Assembly: GCA_964525185.1 (NCBI GenBank) | Contig: CAZGFQ010000003.1 | Location: forward strand, 29,862-93,861 | Direction of reading: 5' to 3' | DNA from: JABHGY01 sp964525185 | GTDB lineage: Bacteria; Fidelibacterota; Marinisomatia; Marinisomatales; UBA1611 | DNA length: 64,000 nt | Part shown: piece after piece, positions 1 through 9,700 of the stretch | Numbering within the stretch: position 1 is the stretch's first letter | Layout of the letters: each line of letters opens with the position of its first letter | Position numbers and translations under genes: made by a program | Notes under the pieces: generated by a model | The model's input: the letters and a program-made list of their open reading frames with translations, nothing else | Told to the model about the DNA's origin: nothing | Database searches by the model: none

Positions 1-1
1 T

Positions 2-163
2 AATAATGTGGTGGAAAGAAAAACTGATTTAATTATACAAATAACACCACATATTGTTGAAGATAATTATACCGGAATTACAAAATCAGAAGATATGGAA
101 TCATTCGAAAATGAATCTGTCCAAGAATCTGATGATTCATTAAATGGTCAAACAGGGGAATAA
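2..163 (+). CDS. Secretin (PilQ/GspD family), C-terminal end only
   Basis: An open frame enters from the left edge and stops at 161-163, just before the next gene. It encodes about 53 residues. The stretch KTDLIIQITPHIV matches the last beta strand of the secretin pore domain, where GspD and PilQ proteins carry a [LF]xxxxTPxIV-like ending. An acidic Ser/Glu/Asp-rich tail of about 35 residues follows. Secretins form the outer-membrane channel of type IV pilus and type II secretion machines. The downstream ATPase, platform protein and prepilin peptidase fit that role. The fragment is too short to tell PilQ from GspD. Confidence 0.72.
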   Translation, partial: NNVVERKTDLIIQITPHIVEDNYTGITKSEDMESFENESVQESDDSLNGQTGE

Positions 164-164
164 C

Positions 165-3086
165 ATGATTTTAAATACACACATTAAAAAAGTTAGTTTA
201 TTCTTAATGATTGGTATAGTTCTAACCATTACTAGTTGTGATGAACGAATTGCAGTAGATGAAGATGCCAACTATACAATCACCATTACACAAAAAGCAT
301 TTGTTGGGTCTACATATTCTTCCTTTTCAGATGAAAATGTTGTTGGTGAAGATGTAGTCGGTGAAGCCATTTCAACTTTGATTGAAGCAAAATTAACGGA
401 TGAAGATGGAAAAGCCATTAAAGATAAAACAATATATTTCTCATGTAGGAATAATTATGGTTCTACCGATATAGATGAGGGAAAAACAGGCGAAGATGGC
501 ACCATTACTGTTGTTTATACAGATGGGGCTGGAGATGGCGCTGTCGACATAGCATCTACATCTACATTCGAAGGTGTAACAGTTACAGCCAAGTATTCTG
601 ATAAGGTAACAGCTGATGCCACATTCAATGTATATAGCTCACAAAATGATGTTTGGCCTTATGGAATTAATATTAGCGCAGATAAATCATCCTTATTATT
701 AGATGGGAATTCTTCCAATGCAACTATATCTGTTACCTTAGCCAATAAATTAGGAACAGCAGGCGGAAATATGACTATTGAATTTTATTCAGATAAAGGG
801 GGATATGATGTCAGTGGAAGTAGTACCGCTTCTATTTCAACCGATACAGATGGAAAAGGCTCCATAGCGTTTGATGAAAATAATACGCTTGAAGATTTAG
901 GATTAGCCACATTAGTAGCAAGTTATACACATACAGGTTTTGGCGTTACCGTGTCTGATACAGCATATATTTCTATTTCTGATATATACACTGTTCAAAT
1001 GAATACATATTCTGGTGCTTTTAATGAGAACGATGAATTTGTTCTAGTTGGCGAAGATATTGCAGGTGATTATGCACAGACTCTTTTAATTGCATCAGTC
1101 ATAGATACGGCCAATAACCCTGTGTCGGGTGTGGAATTAACGATGGCAACTAAAGTTTCTGGTAGTAATGTTGGGTCTATTACTTATCTCAATTCTGTCA
1201 CTGATTCTGAAGGACTTATACGTGCATATTTTGATGATGGTGGTAATAGCTATTCTGATACCCCCGGGACACCGAGTTTTGAGGGTGTAGTTGCAAGTGC
1301 ATCTTACGGAAATAATGATGATGTATCTGTACAATTTAACGTGTATGACCATGAAGATGTTTGGCCATATTCTCTTATTATGACATCTGATGTTGATGTG
1401 ATTTACATCGATGGCGGCGAAACAAAAGCAAAAATTACATCTCGCCTGTTGAATGCAATGGGAAATCCAGTAGAAAATGTATTGATATCTTATGAATCTA
1501 CGCTTGGATTTATTCCTTCTGTTGGAAATGAAACAGACTCAACGGGTGTTGATTCTGTAGAATTCACTGATTTAGGGGACCCCACTGAAGTGGGTGTATC
1601 CGAGGTAACAGGTAGTTTTATACATCCAGGATTTCCTGATGATAACATTTCGAATTCCTTGGAAATTTATATTGAAGATCAATCATTCCAAGCGTGTGCA
1701 TTTATTGAAATTCCACCATCAAACCCAGGGCAAATTGTAGTAAGAGATGGAGGAGGAGTAGAATCTACAACTATTAAAGCTGAAATTTACGATGATGCAG
1801 GCAATTTGATTGATACACCAACACCTGTTACATTTAAGTTAAACCCAGTACTTGCAGGAGCCTATCTTGAAGATGCGGGGGAATCAGAAGTAACAATCTA
1901 TACTGTAAATGGAATTGCAACTGTATCCGTGAATAGTGGTACAGAACCTGGGGTTATTCGCATCGAAGTTGATGTTGACTGTGACGAAGACGGAATTGTA
2001 GACTTATCTGCAAGCAAATCGCAGGCAATAATTGCTGCAGGGGCTCCATACCATATTGAGCCTGAATATGATCCACAATCTACTGAATCAATTGGTGGTG
2101 GCTTTTATCAAACAGAAGTGGGTGCTATTGTTTATGATAAATGGTATAACCCAGTTGAATGCAGTACATATGTTTATTGGACAATTGCTCCTACACCTCC
2201 TGATACTTTAATAGATGCATTTGTTCAGGGAATAAGCTATACGTGTAATGAAAATATGAGTAGTGATACATACGATGGTGTTGCATACTCATCTATCACA
2301 TATTCAACAGATGCTATCGGTGATATTGGTTTAGTTTCTGCTACAACATTTGGTGCAAATGGAGATACCATTACTGCCCAAATTAATGAAGGGGATGGGG
2401 ATGCTGTTATGTTTTTTGTTCCGGGAGCACTTACTTTATTAGCATCCACACAATATTGGGACTTTACTCTGCCTACAGCAACTGATGAAGCGGAAATAAC
2501 CATTACCGCAATGCTTATTGATTATTATGGAAATCCAGTGGTAAATGCCCCAATTGCATTTTCTGGGATGGGAGTTTCTGAATGGAGAGAAGTTGGATAT
2601 GAATCTTATACGGACGGAAGTAACGATTTAGCTCTTGATGGGTGTTTTACTTGGAGAGATTATGGAGCTGATGATGACCCTGAATCTCTTGATATGGGAA
2701 CCTTTAATGATTTGCATGACGCTTTTGATACCACAGGTAATGGAGAATGGGATGTGGCGGAAGTGTCTGAAGAATTCCTTGACTACGGATTAGATGGTAT
2801 TGATGCCACGTTTGACGAAGGTGAAGGGAATGGCGAATGGGATGGATATCCTATGATTGATTGTGGACCCTTGGTGTTAACAGACAAAGATGGGTTTGCT
2901 AGGATTACAGCTGTATTTCCAAAAGAATTATGTTTATGGCAAAGTACCGATGATGAATCAGGGCTTTGTACATTTGAAGATTTTACAGGGTCTATTTCAG
3001 CTAACTTAATGATTCCTCAGCAAACCGCGAGTGACCCACTTGATATTCAATTGGTTCGATCCCAAACAGACGTAGGGTGCCCATAA
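165..3086 (+). CDS. Large lipoprotein with Ig-like (Big/invasin-type) repeats
   Basis: The start is ATG at 165, one base after the secretin stop. An in-frame ATG at 144 would lie inside the secretin. The N-terminus is a lipoprotein signal with a hydrophobic core and a lipobox ending TSC (Cys about residue 25). The body of about 950 residues is beta-rich, with repeated phrases such as DEDGKAIKDKTI, TGEDGTITVVY and DSTGVDSVEF, as in Big_1/invasin Ig-like domains. Two consecutive units of about 240 residues each end in a VWPY motif, suggesting an internal duplication. The last about 150 residues are Asp/Glu/Gly-rich (DTTGNGEWD, DEGEGNGEWD) and resemble calcium-binding loops. The gene lies between secretin and ATPase genes, so it may be a surface component or adhesin linked to the pilus/secretion machine; that link is inferred. 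Confidence 0.8.
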   Translation: MILNTHIKKVSLFLMIGIVLTITSCDERIAVDEDANYTITITQKAFVGSTYSSFSDENVVGEDVVGEAISTLIEAKLTDEDGKAIKDKTIYFSCRNNYGSTDIDEGKTGEDGTITVVYTDGAGDGAVDIASTSTFEGVTVTAKYSDKVTADATFNVYSSQNDVWPYGINISADKSSLLLDGNSSNATISVTLANKLGTAGGNMTIEFYSDKGGYDVSGSSTASISTDTDGKGSIAFDENNTLEDLGLATLVASYTHTGFGVTVSDTAYISISDIYTVQMNTYSGAFNENDEFVLVGEDIAGDYAQTLLIASVIDTANNPVSGVELTMATKVSGSNVGSITYLNSVTDSEGLIRAYFDDGGNSYSDTPGTPSFEGVVASASYGNNDDVSVQFNVYDHEDVWPYSLIMTSDVDVIYIDGGETKAKITSRLLNAMGNPVENVLISYESTLGFIPSVGNETDSTGVDSVEFTDLGDPTEVGVSEVTGSFIHPGFPDDNISNSLEIYIEDQSFQACAFIEIPPSNPGQIVVRDGGGVESTTIKAEIYDDAGNLIDTPTPVTFKLNPVLAGAYLEDAGESEVTIYTVNGIATVSVNSGTEPGVIRIEVDVDCDEDGIVDLSASKSQAIIAAGAPYHIEPEYDPQSTESIGGGFYQTEVGAIVYDKWYNPVECSTYVYWTIAPTPPDTLIDAFVQGISYTCNENMSSDTYDGVAYSSITYSTDAIGDIGLVSATTFGANGDTITAQINEGDGDAVMFFVPGALTLLASTQYWDFTLPTATDEAEITITAMLIDYYGNPVVNAPIAFSGMGVSEWREVGYESYTDGSNDLALDGCFTWRDYGADDDPESLDMGTFNDLHDAFDTTGNGEWDVAEVSEEFLDYGLDGIDATFDEGEGNGEWDGYPMIDCGPLVLTDKDGFARITAVFPKELCLWQSTDDESGLCTFEDFTGSISANLMIPQQTASDPLDIQLVRSQTDVGCP

Positions 3087-3090
3087 GATT

Positions 3091-4812
3091 ATGACAACAA
3101 ATTTTAATCCACAATTCTCCAAAATCGGAGAAATTTTAATCCATTTAGGTAAAGTTAATGAGTCGCAGGTCAATGAAGCTTTGGCGCAACAAAAGGGGAG
3201 CCAAGAAAAAATTGGTCAAATATTGATCGATTTAAATTTTATTGAAGAAGATGATTTTGCATCTGCCTTTGCACTGCAATTAGGCGCAAAAAAAGCAGAT
3301 AATTTTCTATTACTTGAAGCAGATGCTGCGGTAGCTGCTTTAATACCGGAAGACTTTGCTCGGACAAACAGAGTATTAGCCGTCAGTCGGAATGAATCCG
3401 TCATTGTTGTTGCTATGGAAGATCCTGAAGATTTAGTGGCAATCGATAATATTAAGCGATTAACGAACTTAAATCCCGAAACGTTAGTTGCAGGATCATC
3501 ATTACTCGAAAAAGCGTTGGATAAAGTTTATGGTGATATTCAAAAAACAGCAGAAGTCAGCCAAACAATAGATGATATAAAAATTGTTTCTGGCGATGAA
3601 GGATCGGAAGAAGTTGTTGATTTATCTCCCGATAAAGCCTCGGAAGAAGATGCTCCAATTGTCAAATTAGTCAATTTGATTTTTAAGGAAGCCATAAAAG
3701 AGCGAGCGACGGATATTCATGTTGAGCCACAAGAGAAGAAAGTTATAATTCGAATTCGAATAGATGGTGTGTTGCAAACAATTATGACGCCACCTTCCAC
3801 ATCGTTAAGTGGTTTAGTTACACGCATTAAAATTCTATCTAAATTGAATATTGCGGAAAAGAGATTACCGCAAGATGGTCGTTTTTCCATTAAATCAACA
3901 ACAAAAGATATTGATGTTCGTGTATCTATTTTACCAACTGTGTATGGCGAAAAAATAGTAATGCGTTTATTAGATAAAACGGGTTTTGACTTTAATCTAA
4001 CATCTCTTGGTTTTCCTGCAGAAAATTTAAAAATCTTTAAGAAAATTATTAGTCAGCCATATGGAATGGTTGTTGTTTCAGGTCCAACTGGGTCTGGAAA
4101 ATCAACATCATTATATGCTGCCTTAAAGGAGATTAAAAGCGATACGACCAATATTACAACCGTTGAGGATCCTGTTGAATATCAATTAGATGGGGTAAAC
4201 CAAGTTCAAGTTTTCGAAGATATTGGATTAACCTTTGGTTCCACTTTGCGATCCATTCTTAGACAAGATCCGGATGTATTACTCATTGGTGAAATTCGAG
4301 ATGGAGAAACTGCAGATATTGCTGTCAAATTTTCACTGACGGGTCACCTTGTTTTTTCAACAGTTCATGCAAACGATGCAGCTGGAACCATAACTCGATT
4401 ACTTGATATAGGCATTCAACCCTTCTTAGTTGGATCCTGTTTAAATATGGTTATGGCGCAAAGATTAGTAAGACGGATTTGTAATAATTGTAAAGAAGAA
4501 TATACACCAACTGCAGAAGAACTTGCACTTATCGATTTAGATGCATCAAAAGTATCGGGTCCTTTATTTCATGGAAAAGGCTGTGCTGATTGTAGAAATA
4601 CTGGATATCATGGTCGAATTGCCATTTTCGAAATGATTCCAATGGGGAAAAACATTCGAAAACTTGTCTTTGAAAATGCAAATGAAGATGAAATTAGGCA
4701 ATCTGCTTTAGACGCTGGAATGGTAACATTAAGAGATAGTGGAATTCGTCGAATTTTAGACGGCACTACTACTGTTGAAGAAATATTACGTTCAACTGTA
4801 GAGGATTTTTAA
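3091..4812 (+). CDS. pilB: Type IV pilus/type II secretion assembly ATPase (PilB/GspE)
   Basis: A cytoplasmic hexameric ATPase that powers pilin or pseudopilin polymerisation. Length (573 aa) is normal for the family. Residues about 10-150 form an MshEN-type N-terminal domain (GEILIHLGKV, IGQILIDLNFI). The core carries the Walker A motif GPTGSGKST at residues 331-339, an Asp-box region (TVEDPVEY), a Walker B-like LLIGEIRDGETA and the His-box segment (STVHANDA). Near the C-terminus are two CxxC pairs (CNNC and CADC) that form the zinc site typical of PilB/GspE and absent from PilT. The stop overlaps the start of the next gene by one base. The sequence does not settle whether the machine makes pili or acts as a type II secretion system. 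No PilT-type retraction ATPase is in the window. Confidence 0.93.
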   Translation: MTTNFNPQFSKIGEILIHLGKVNESQVNEALAQQKGSQEKIGQILIDLNFIEEDDFASAFALQLGAKKADNFLLLEADAAVAALIPEDFARTNRVLAVSRNESVIVVAMEDPEDLVAIDNIKRLTNLNPETLVAGSSLLEKALDKVYGDIQKTAEVSQTIDDIKIVSGDEGSEEVVDLSPDKASEEDAPIVKLVNLIFKEAIKERATDIHVEPQEKKVIIRIRIDGVLQTIMTPPSTSLSGLVTRIKILSKLNIAEKRLPQDGRFSIKSTTKDIDVRVSILPTVYGEKIVMRLLDKTGFDFNLTSLGFPAENLKIFKKIISQPYGMVVVSGPTGSGKSTSLYAALKEIKSDTTNITTVEDPVEYQLDGVNQVQVFEDIGLTFGSTLRSILRQDPDVLLIGEIRDGETADIAVKFSLTGHLVFSTVHANDAAGTITRLLDIGIQPFLVGSCLNMVMAQRLVRRICNNCKEEYTPTAEELALIDLDASKVSGPLFHGKGCADCRNTGYHGRIAIFEMIPMGKNIRKLVFENANEDEIRQSALDAGMVTLRDSGIRRILDGTTTVEEILRSTVEDF

Positions 4813-6059
4813 TGGCTGTTTTTCAATATCTAACAAAGGATGGGGATGGAAATCGAAAAGAAGGTGAAATCCATGCAGATTCCTTAGATATTGCTGCTCA
4901 AAAATTATCGAGTGGAGGTATGATTGTTGTCAACTTAAAAGAGGTGGATACAACATGGGATTTCCTTGGCCCATTTCTAGATGAAGTTTCATTATCAATT
5001 GAAAGATTTAAAAACAGAATTCCACTAAGTAATATTGTTTTCTTTACACGACAATTATCGACCATGTTTTCTGCAGGTTTAACGATTGAACGAGCTATCC
5101 AGGGACTTGCGCTTGAAGAAAAACATAAAAAATTCAAAAAAGTATTAACCAATGTTGGTGAAAATATTCGTAAAGGGCTCAACCTTTCAGAATCATTAGA
5201 AAAGCATCCAGGTGTATTTTCTAATTTATTTGTGGCTTTAACCAAGGCTGGCGAAGTCAGTGGTAATTTGAATGATATATTAGATCAATTAGCAACTTAT
5301 TTAGAAAATTTGGATGATACGAGACGAAAAGTTCGTTCTGCTATGAATTACCCTATTTTTATGGTTGTTTTTCTTGCAAGTATGATTGGTGCAATGTTCA
5401 TATTCATTATACCGAAATTTTCTGAAGTTTATGAACAGTTAGGAGCTGGGTTACCTGGAGCGACAAGAGCTCTTGTGAATTTGAGTGATTGGGTAAGTGT
5501 TCATTTTTATGGCATGTCCATGATTATGATAATGGTTATAATAGGATTATGGCTAGTCTCAAAAACGAAAAGAGGAGGCTATGTTTTTGATTCAATATTT
5601 TTAAAGCTTCCCGTTTTTGGCCCATTAATTGATCAATCAATATTAAATAAATTTTGTAAAACGTTTGGCATATTGTTGGGAGCGGGGGTTCCAGTGCTAG
5701 ATACTATGGCGTTACTAAGAAAAGTCGTAGATAATCGAGTGTATGAAAAAGCTATTGAGGATGCAGCTAACTATATTCGCGATGGATACAATATTTCTAC
5801 CGCTCTAAGGAGAACAGAAGTGTTTCCATCCATTTTACTTCAATTAGCTTCAACAGGAGAAGAAACGGGTGAATTGGACTCACTTTTGGACAGGGCAGCA
5901 GATTATTATTATAAACAAGTGAATGCACTTGTTGATAGAATGACTTCTTTAATTGAGCCAATTTTAATTTTAGCTGTAGGCGCTGTTATTGCATTGATGG
6001 TCGTAATTACTTATTTGCCTGTTTTCTATTTAGGCTCAGCGTTACAGTCAGGATTATAA
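4812..6059 (+). CDS. pilC: Inner-membrane platform protein (PilC/GspF)
   Basis: A protein of 415 residues, the usual size for PilC/GspF, which couples the assembly ATPase to the growing pilus or pseudopilus in the inner membrane. It has the two-fold T2SSF domain layout. The first copy (about residues 70-195) contains FFTRQLSTMFSAGLTIERAI. The second (about 275-395) contains KFCKTFGILLGAGVPVLDTM. Each is followed by a hydrophobic segment (about 170-195, 220-245, 378-405). ATG 4812 overlaps the pilB stop and the gene's own stop overlaps the prepilin peptidase start, so the three genes are translationally coupled. Confidence 0.93.
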   Translation: MAVFQYLTKDGDGNRKEGEIHADSLDIAAQKLSSGGMIVVNLKEVDTTWDFLGPFLDEVSLSIERFKNRIPLSNIVFFTRQLSTMFSAGLTIERAIQGLALEEKHKKFKKVLTNVGENIRKGLNLSESLEKHPGVFSNLFVALTKAGEVSGNLNDILDQLATYLENLDDTRRKVRSAMNYPIFMVVFLASMIGAMFIFIIPKFSEVYEQLGAGLPGATRALVNLSDWVSVHFYGMSMIMIMVIIGLWLVSKTKRGGYVFDSIFLKLPVFGPLIDQSILNKFCKTFGILLGAGVPVLDTMALLRKVVDNRVYEKAIEDAANYIRDGYNISTALRRTEVFPSILLQLASTGEETGELDSLLDRAADYYYKQVNALVDRMTSLIEPILILAVGAVIALMVVITYLPVFYLGSALQSGL

Positions 6060-6709
6060 TGAATAATTTATTCATAATTATTCCTTTAACACTTGGTATA
6101 GTGGTTGCATATGCAATGAAATACATATTTACCATTTTTGATGTAGTTAAGCCAAAAGCTATTTCACATATTCCAATTTATGAATTATCCATAGGACTTT
6201 TATGGGCTTGGGCATTTGTAGAACTTCCTGTGATTGAAGCAATTATTTTTTCATTAATTTCACTATTAATAAGTGCAATTGCATGGGTTGATTTAAAATC
6301 ATTCAAAATTCCATTGCTCTTAATTATAACATCAGGTTTTATCTTAATTGGATCAATACTATTTAGTCAAACATCAGTTTCATCTGCATTTATGGGCTTA
6401 TGCATTGGAGGAATATTCCCATGGGCTATTATGGTAACAACGTCCATATTTACGAAAAGAAAAGGAATGGGGACTGGAGATTTTCAACTCGGAATTATTC
6501 TAGGGATATGGCTTGGACCTGTCCGAATGGCGCTTACATTATTTATGGCAAGTTTTTTCAGCCTTTTAACATGGACTTACATATCAATGTCACTGGGTAT
6601 AGATAAAGATCGCGCATTACCATTTGCACCTTTTTTAGTTTTTTCAGCTATAGGTATTTATATCGCGAGTTATTATTACCCAAAATTTTTCCACCATTTA
6701 ATGATTTAA
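6059..6709 (+). CDS. pilD: Prepilin peptidase (A24 aspartic protease), short form
   Basis: An integral membrane protein of 216 residues with about six to seven hydrophobic segments. The two catalytic aspartates of the A24 family are visible: D78 in WVDLKSFKIP and D141 in the GxGD motif (GMGTGDFQLG). The PFAPFL segment near the C-terminus is also typical. The family cleaves the leader peptide of type IV prepilins on the cytoplasmic face. Canonical PilD (about 260-290 aa) has an N-terminal methyltransferase region with two CxxC pairs. This protein lacks it and has only one or two hydrophobic segments before the first catalytic Asp, so it probably cleaves without N-methylation, or another enzyme methylates. 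It is coupled to pilC by a one-base overlap. Confidence 0.85.
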   Translation: MNNLFIIIPLTLGIVVAYAMKYIFTIFDVVKPKAISHIPIYELSIGLLWAWAFVELPVIEAIIFSLISLLISAIAWVDLKSFKIPLLLIITSGFILIGSILFSQTSVSSAFMGLCIGGIFPWAIMVTTSIFTKRKGMGTGDFQLGIILGIWLGPVRMALTLFMASFFSLLTWTYISMSLGIDKDRALPFAPFLVFSAIGIYIASYYYPKFFHHLMI

Positions 6710-6722
6710 TAGAGAGGACTTA

Positions 6723-9700
6723 ATGAAACATATAATACTAATAATTAGCATCTTATCTGTCGCCATTACTTCGGCTACAAATATTCCAACTTCAAAAACG
6801 GATGACGGCTTTTCATTTTTAGGGATTCAAAACGGAAAGCAAACTATTGGATTTGAAAATGTTAATTATTCCATAAAAACTATCGAACATATGGGTACAG
6901 CTTATCAAAAACCAGAATTAGGATCTGCTGGGTCTGTCGTGAATGAAGGTGAACCCTATTTACCATCAGTAACAACTTATTATGCAGTTGAACCTGGCAA
7001 AACGTTTCAAGCACAGATTGAAATTATTGATACTGAAATCATTGAAAATGTCAATGTAATTCCGTTCCATGGATGGGAAAGAGATTCATTTGATCCTGAA
7101 ACACCATTAGCTAGAAATTCATCACTATATTCTGAAAATCAACTTTTTCCAACTAACATTGTGCAGGTTTCAGACCCAATTGTGATGAGAGAATTAACAA
7201 TGGTAAAGGTGACTATAACTCCATTTCAGTACAACCCTATTACACAAGAATTGACAGTGATACAGGAAGCAAATATTACTATGGATTCAGAAGGGACAAC
7301 GGATGCAGGATTTCGCCCATTAACACGTTCTCGTGCTTTTGAACCACTCTATAAATCTATGGTTGTAAATTATGAAGATTATAGTCGTGATGATGTCCCT
7401 TACCAAAGACCTTCTATTCTCTATGTTATTCCATCCAATATTGGAAATTTAATGTCCACTATTGAACTATTGATGGATTGGAAACATCGATTGGGGTATG
7501 AGGTAAATTATGTGTCTAGTTCTAATGTTGTAAATAATTCTACTAATTTAAAAAACTACATTGAAGATGCTTATGAAACTTGGGACAATCCACCTGAATT
7601 TGTAACATTCTTTGGGGATGCAAGTGGTACATATGATATTCCAACTTATTATGAAAATTGGAGTGGCTATAATGGAGAGGGAGATCATCCTTATTCACAG
7701 CTAGAAGGGTCAGATTTATTTCCAGAAGTTTTCTTAGGAAGAATGTCCTTTTCAACGCAATCACATTTAAATACGATTGTTGGTAAAATATTGAATTATG
7801 AAGCATCTCCTTACATGGGTGAAGATTGGTTTACCCGAGCCTGTCTCGTTGGAGATCCGTCAACATCTGGTATTTCGTGTGTTATTACAAATGAAAATAT
7901 TAACTCAATATTAGATATTAATGGCTATACGGATGTAAATACAATATATAGCGGTTCATTCCCTTCTCAAATGGTGAGTGGAATTAACGAAGGTATATCT
8001 TTCTTTAATTATAGAGGATATTATGGTGTTAGCGGATTCACAAGTTCACATGTAAATAGTACATCAAATGGCTTTATGCTCCCTGTAGCCACCGTTATAA
8101 CCTGTGGTACCGGTTCTTTTGGAGGCGATTCTATTGTTGAATCATTTTTGCGTGCAGGAACAGCTTCAAACCCTAAAGGAGCTGTGGCGAGTATAGGAAC
8201 AGCTACCACTGGTACACATACCATGTTTAATAATTTAGTAGATATGGGATTTTACTATGGGACATTTATTGACGAAATAGAAACAGCAGGTGCTGCATTA
8301 ATGCAGGGTAAACTTTATTTAGCAAAAGGATATCCATCCAATCCTAATAATTATGTATCTATTTTTACACATTGGAATAGTTTAATGGGAGATGCATCTC
8401 TCCAAATGTGGACCAAATTCCCAAGCACATTTAATGTGGAATATGAAAGTTGGGTTATGTCAGGAACAAATTATATGGATATTCATGTTGCTTCAGGACC
8501 TGTTTCAGTAAGTGATGCATGGGTGACAATATTAAGAGATGGAGATATTTTTGAATCTGGATATACAGATCAATCAGGAAATGTAACACTCAATTTACCT
8601 TCATCAGAGAGCGGTGAAGTATTAATAACAGTATCGAAAAAAAATCATGTGCCATATCAAGGTTCATTCCAAATTTATGATCCAGGTGTAAGTGTAAATG
8701 TAGTAGAAGATTATATCACCTATAATGATGATAATGTTGGGCAGTCATCTGGGAATAATGATGGATTAATTAACGGCGGTGAAACGATTGAACTTTACAT
8801 TCCTTTTAAGAATTATGGGAGTGAAGATGCTACCGAATTAAATGCAACACTTTCTAGCAACAACTCACAAGTGACCTTTATATCTCAAGATATGACTATC
8901 GGAGATTTGACATCTGATCAAATGATTATTCCTGAAAATCCATTTATAATGGTTGTGGAAGATGGAGTGAGCGAAGGAATGGACATTCCTATCCTTGTAG
9001 ATATTTGGGATAATAATGGTGGGTCATGGCAAGGAATGGTGAACCTTGAAACGCGCGGAAATGATATCACTGCTCATAATATTAATGTATTAGGAAATAC
9101 TTATAATGTATTAGAATCAGGGCAATCATCAGAAATTGAAATCATTTTAGCGAATAATGGATCTACAAATGCGACATCATTAATAGGAACAATGATAAGT
9201 CCATCACCTATGATTGATATTGTGGATAATGAAGGTTCTTGGCCATTGATTGGAGCAGGGTCAGTAGGATCCAATTCAACCAATACATTTGAAATTTCTG
9301 TATTAGAAGGAACTATTCCTGGGACTATTGTTCATTTAATTTTGAATTTGGAATCTAGCGATGGTTATGAAACAAATATGGTTGTTCCTGTCCAAATTGG
9401 AATGCCAACAGTGTTTGATCCATTAGGGCCAGATGATTATGGCTATTATATTTATGACAGTGGAGATGCTTTATATAATTTGGCTCCTTATTATTCTTGG
9501 GTAGAAATAGACGACCGTCAAGGTGGGCCTGGTTTCCATCTTAATTCGTTAACTGATTCTGGTAACAATGGTGATGATGTGGAAACAGTAACACTACCAT
9601 TCTCATTTAAATTTTATGGTCTATCCTATGACGAAATAAGTATTTGCAGTAATGGTTGGATTGCCATGGGTGAATCTACATTAGAGTCATTCCGGAATTA

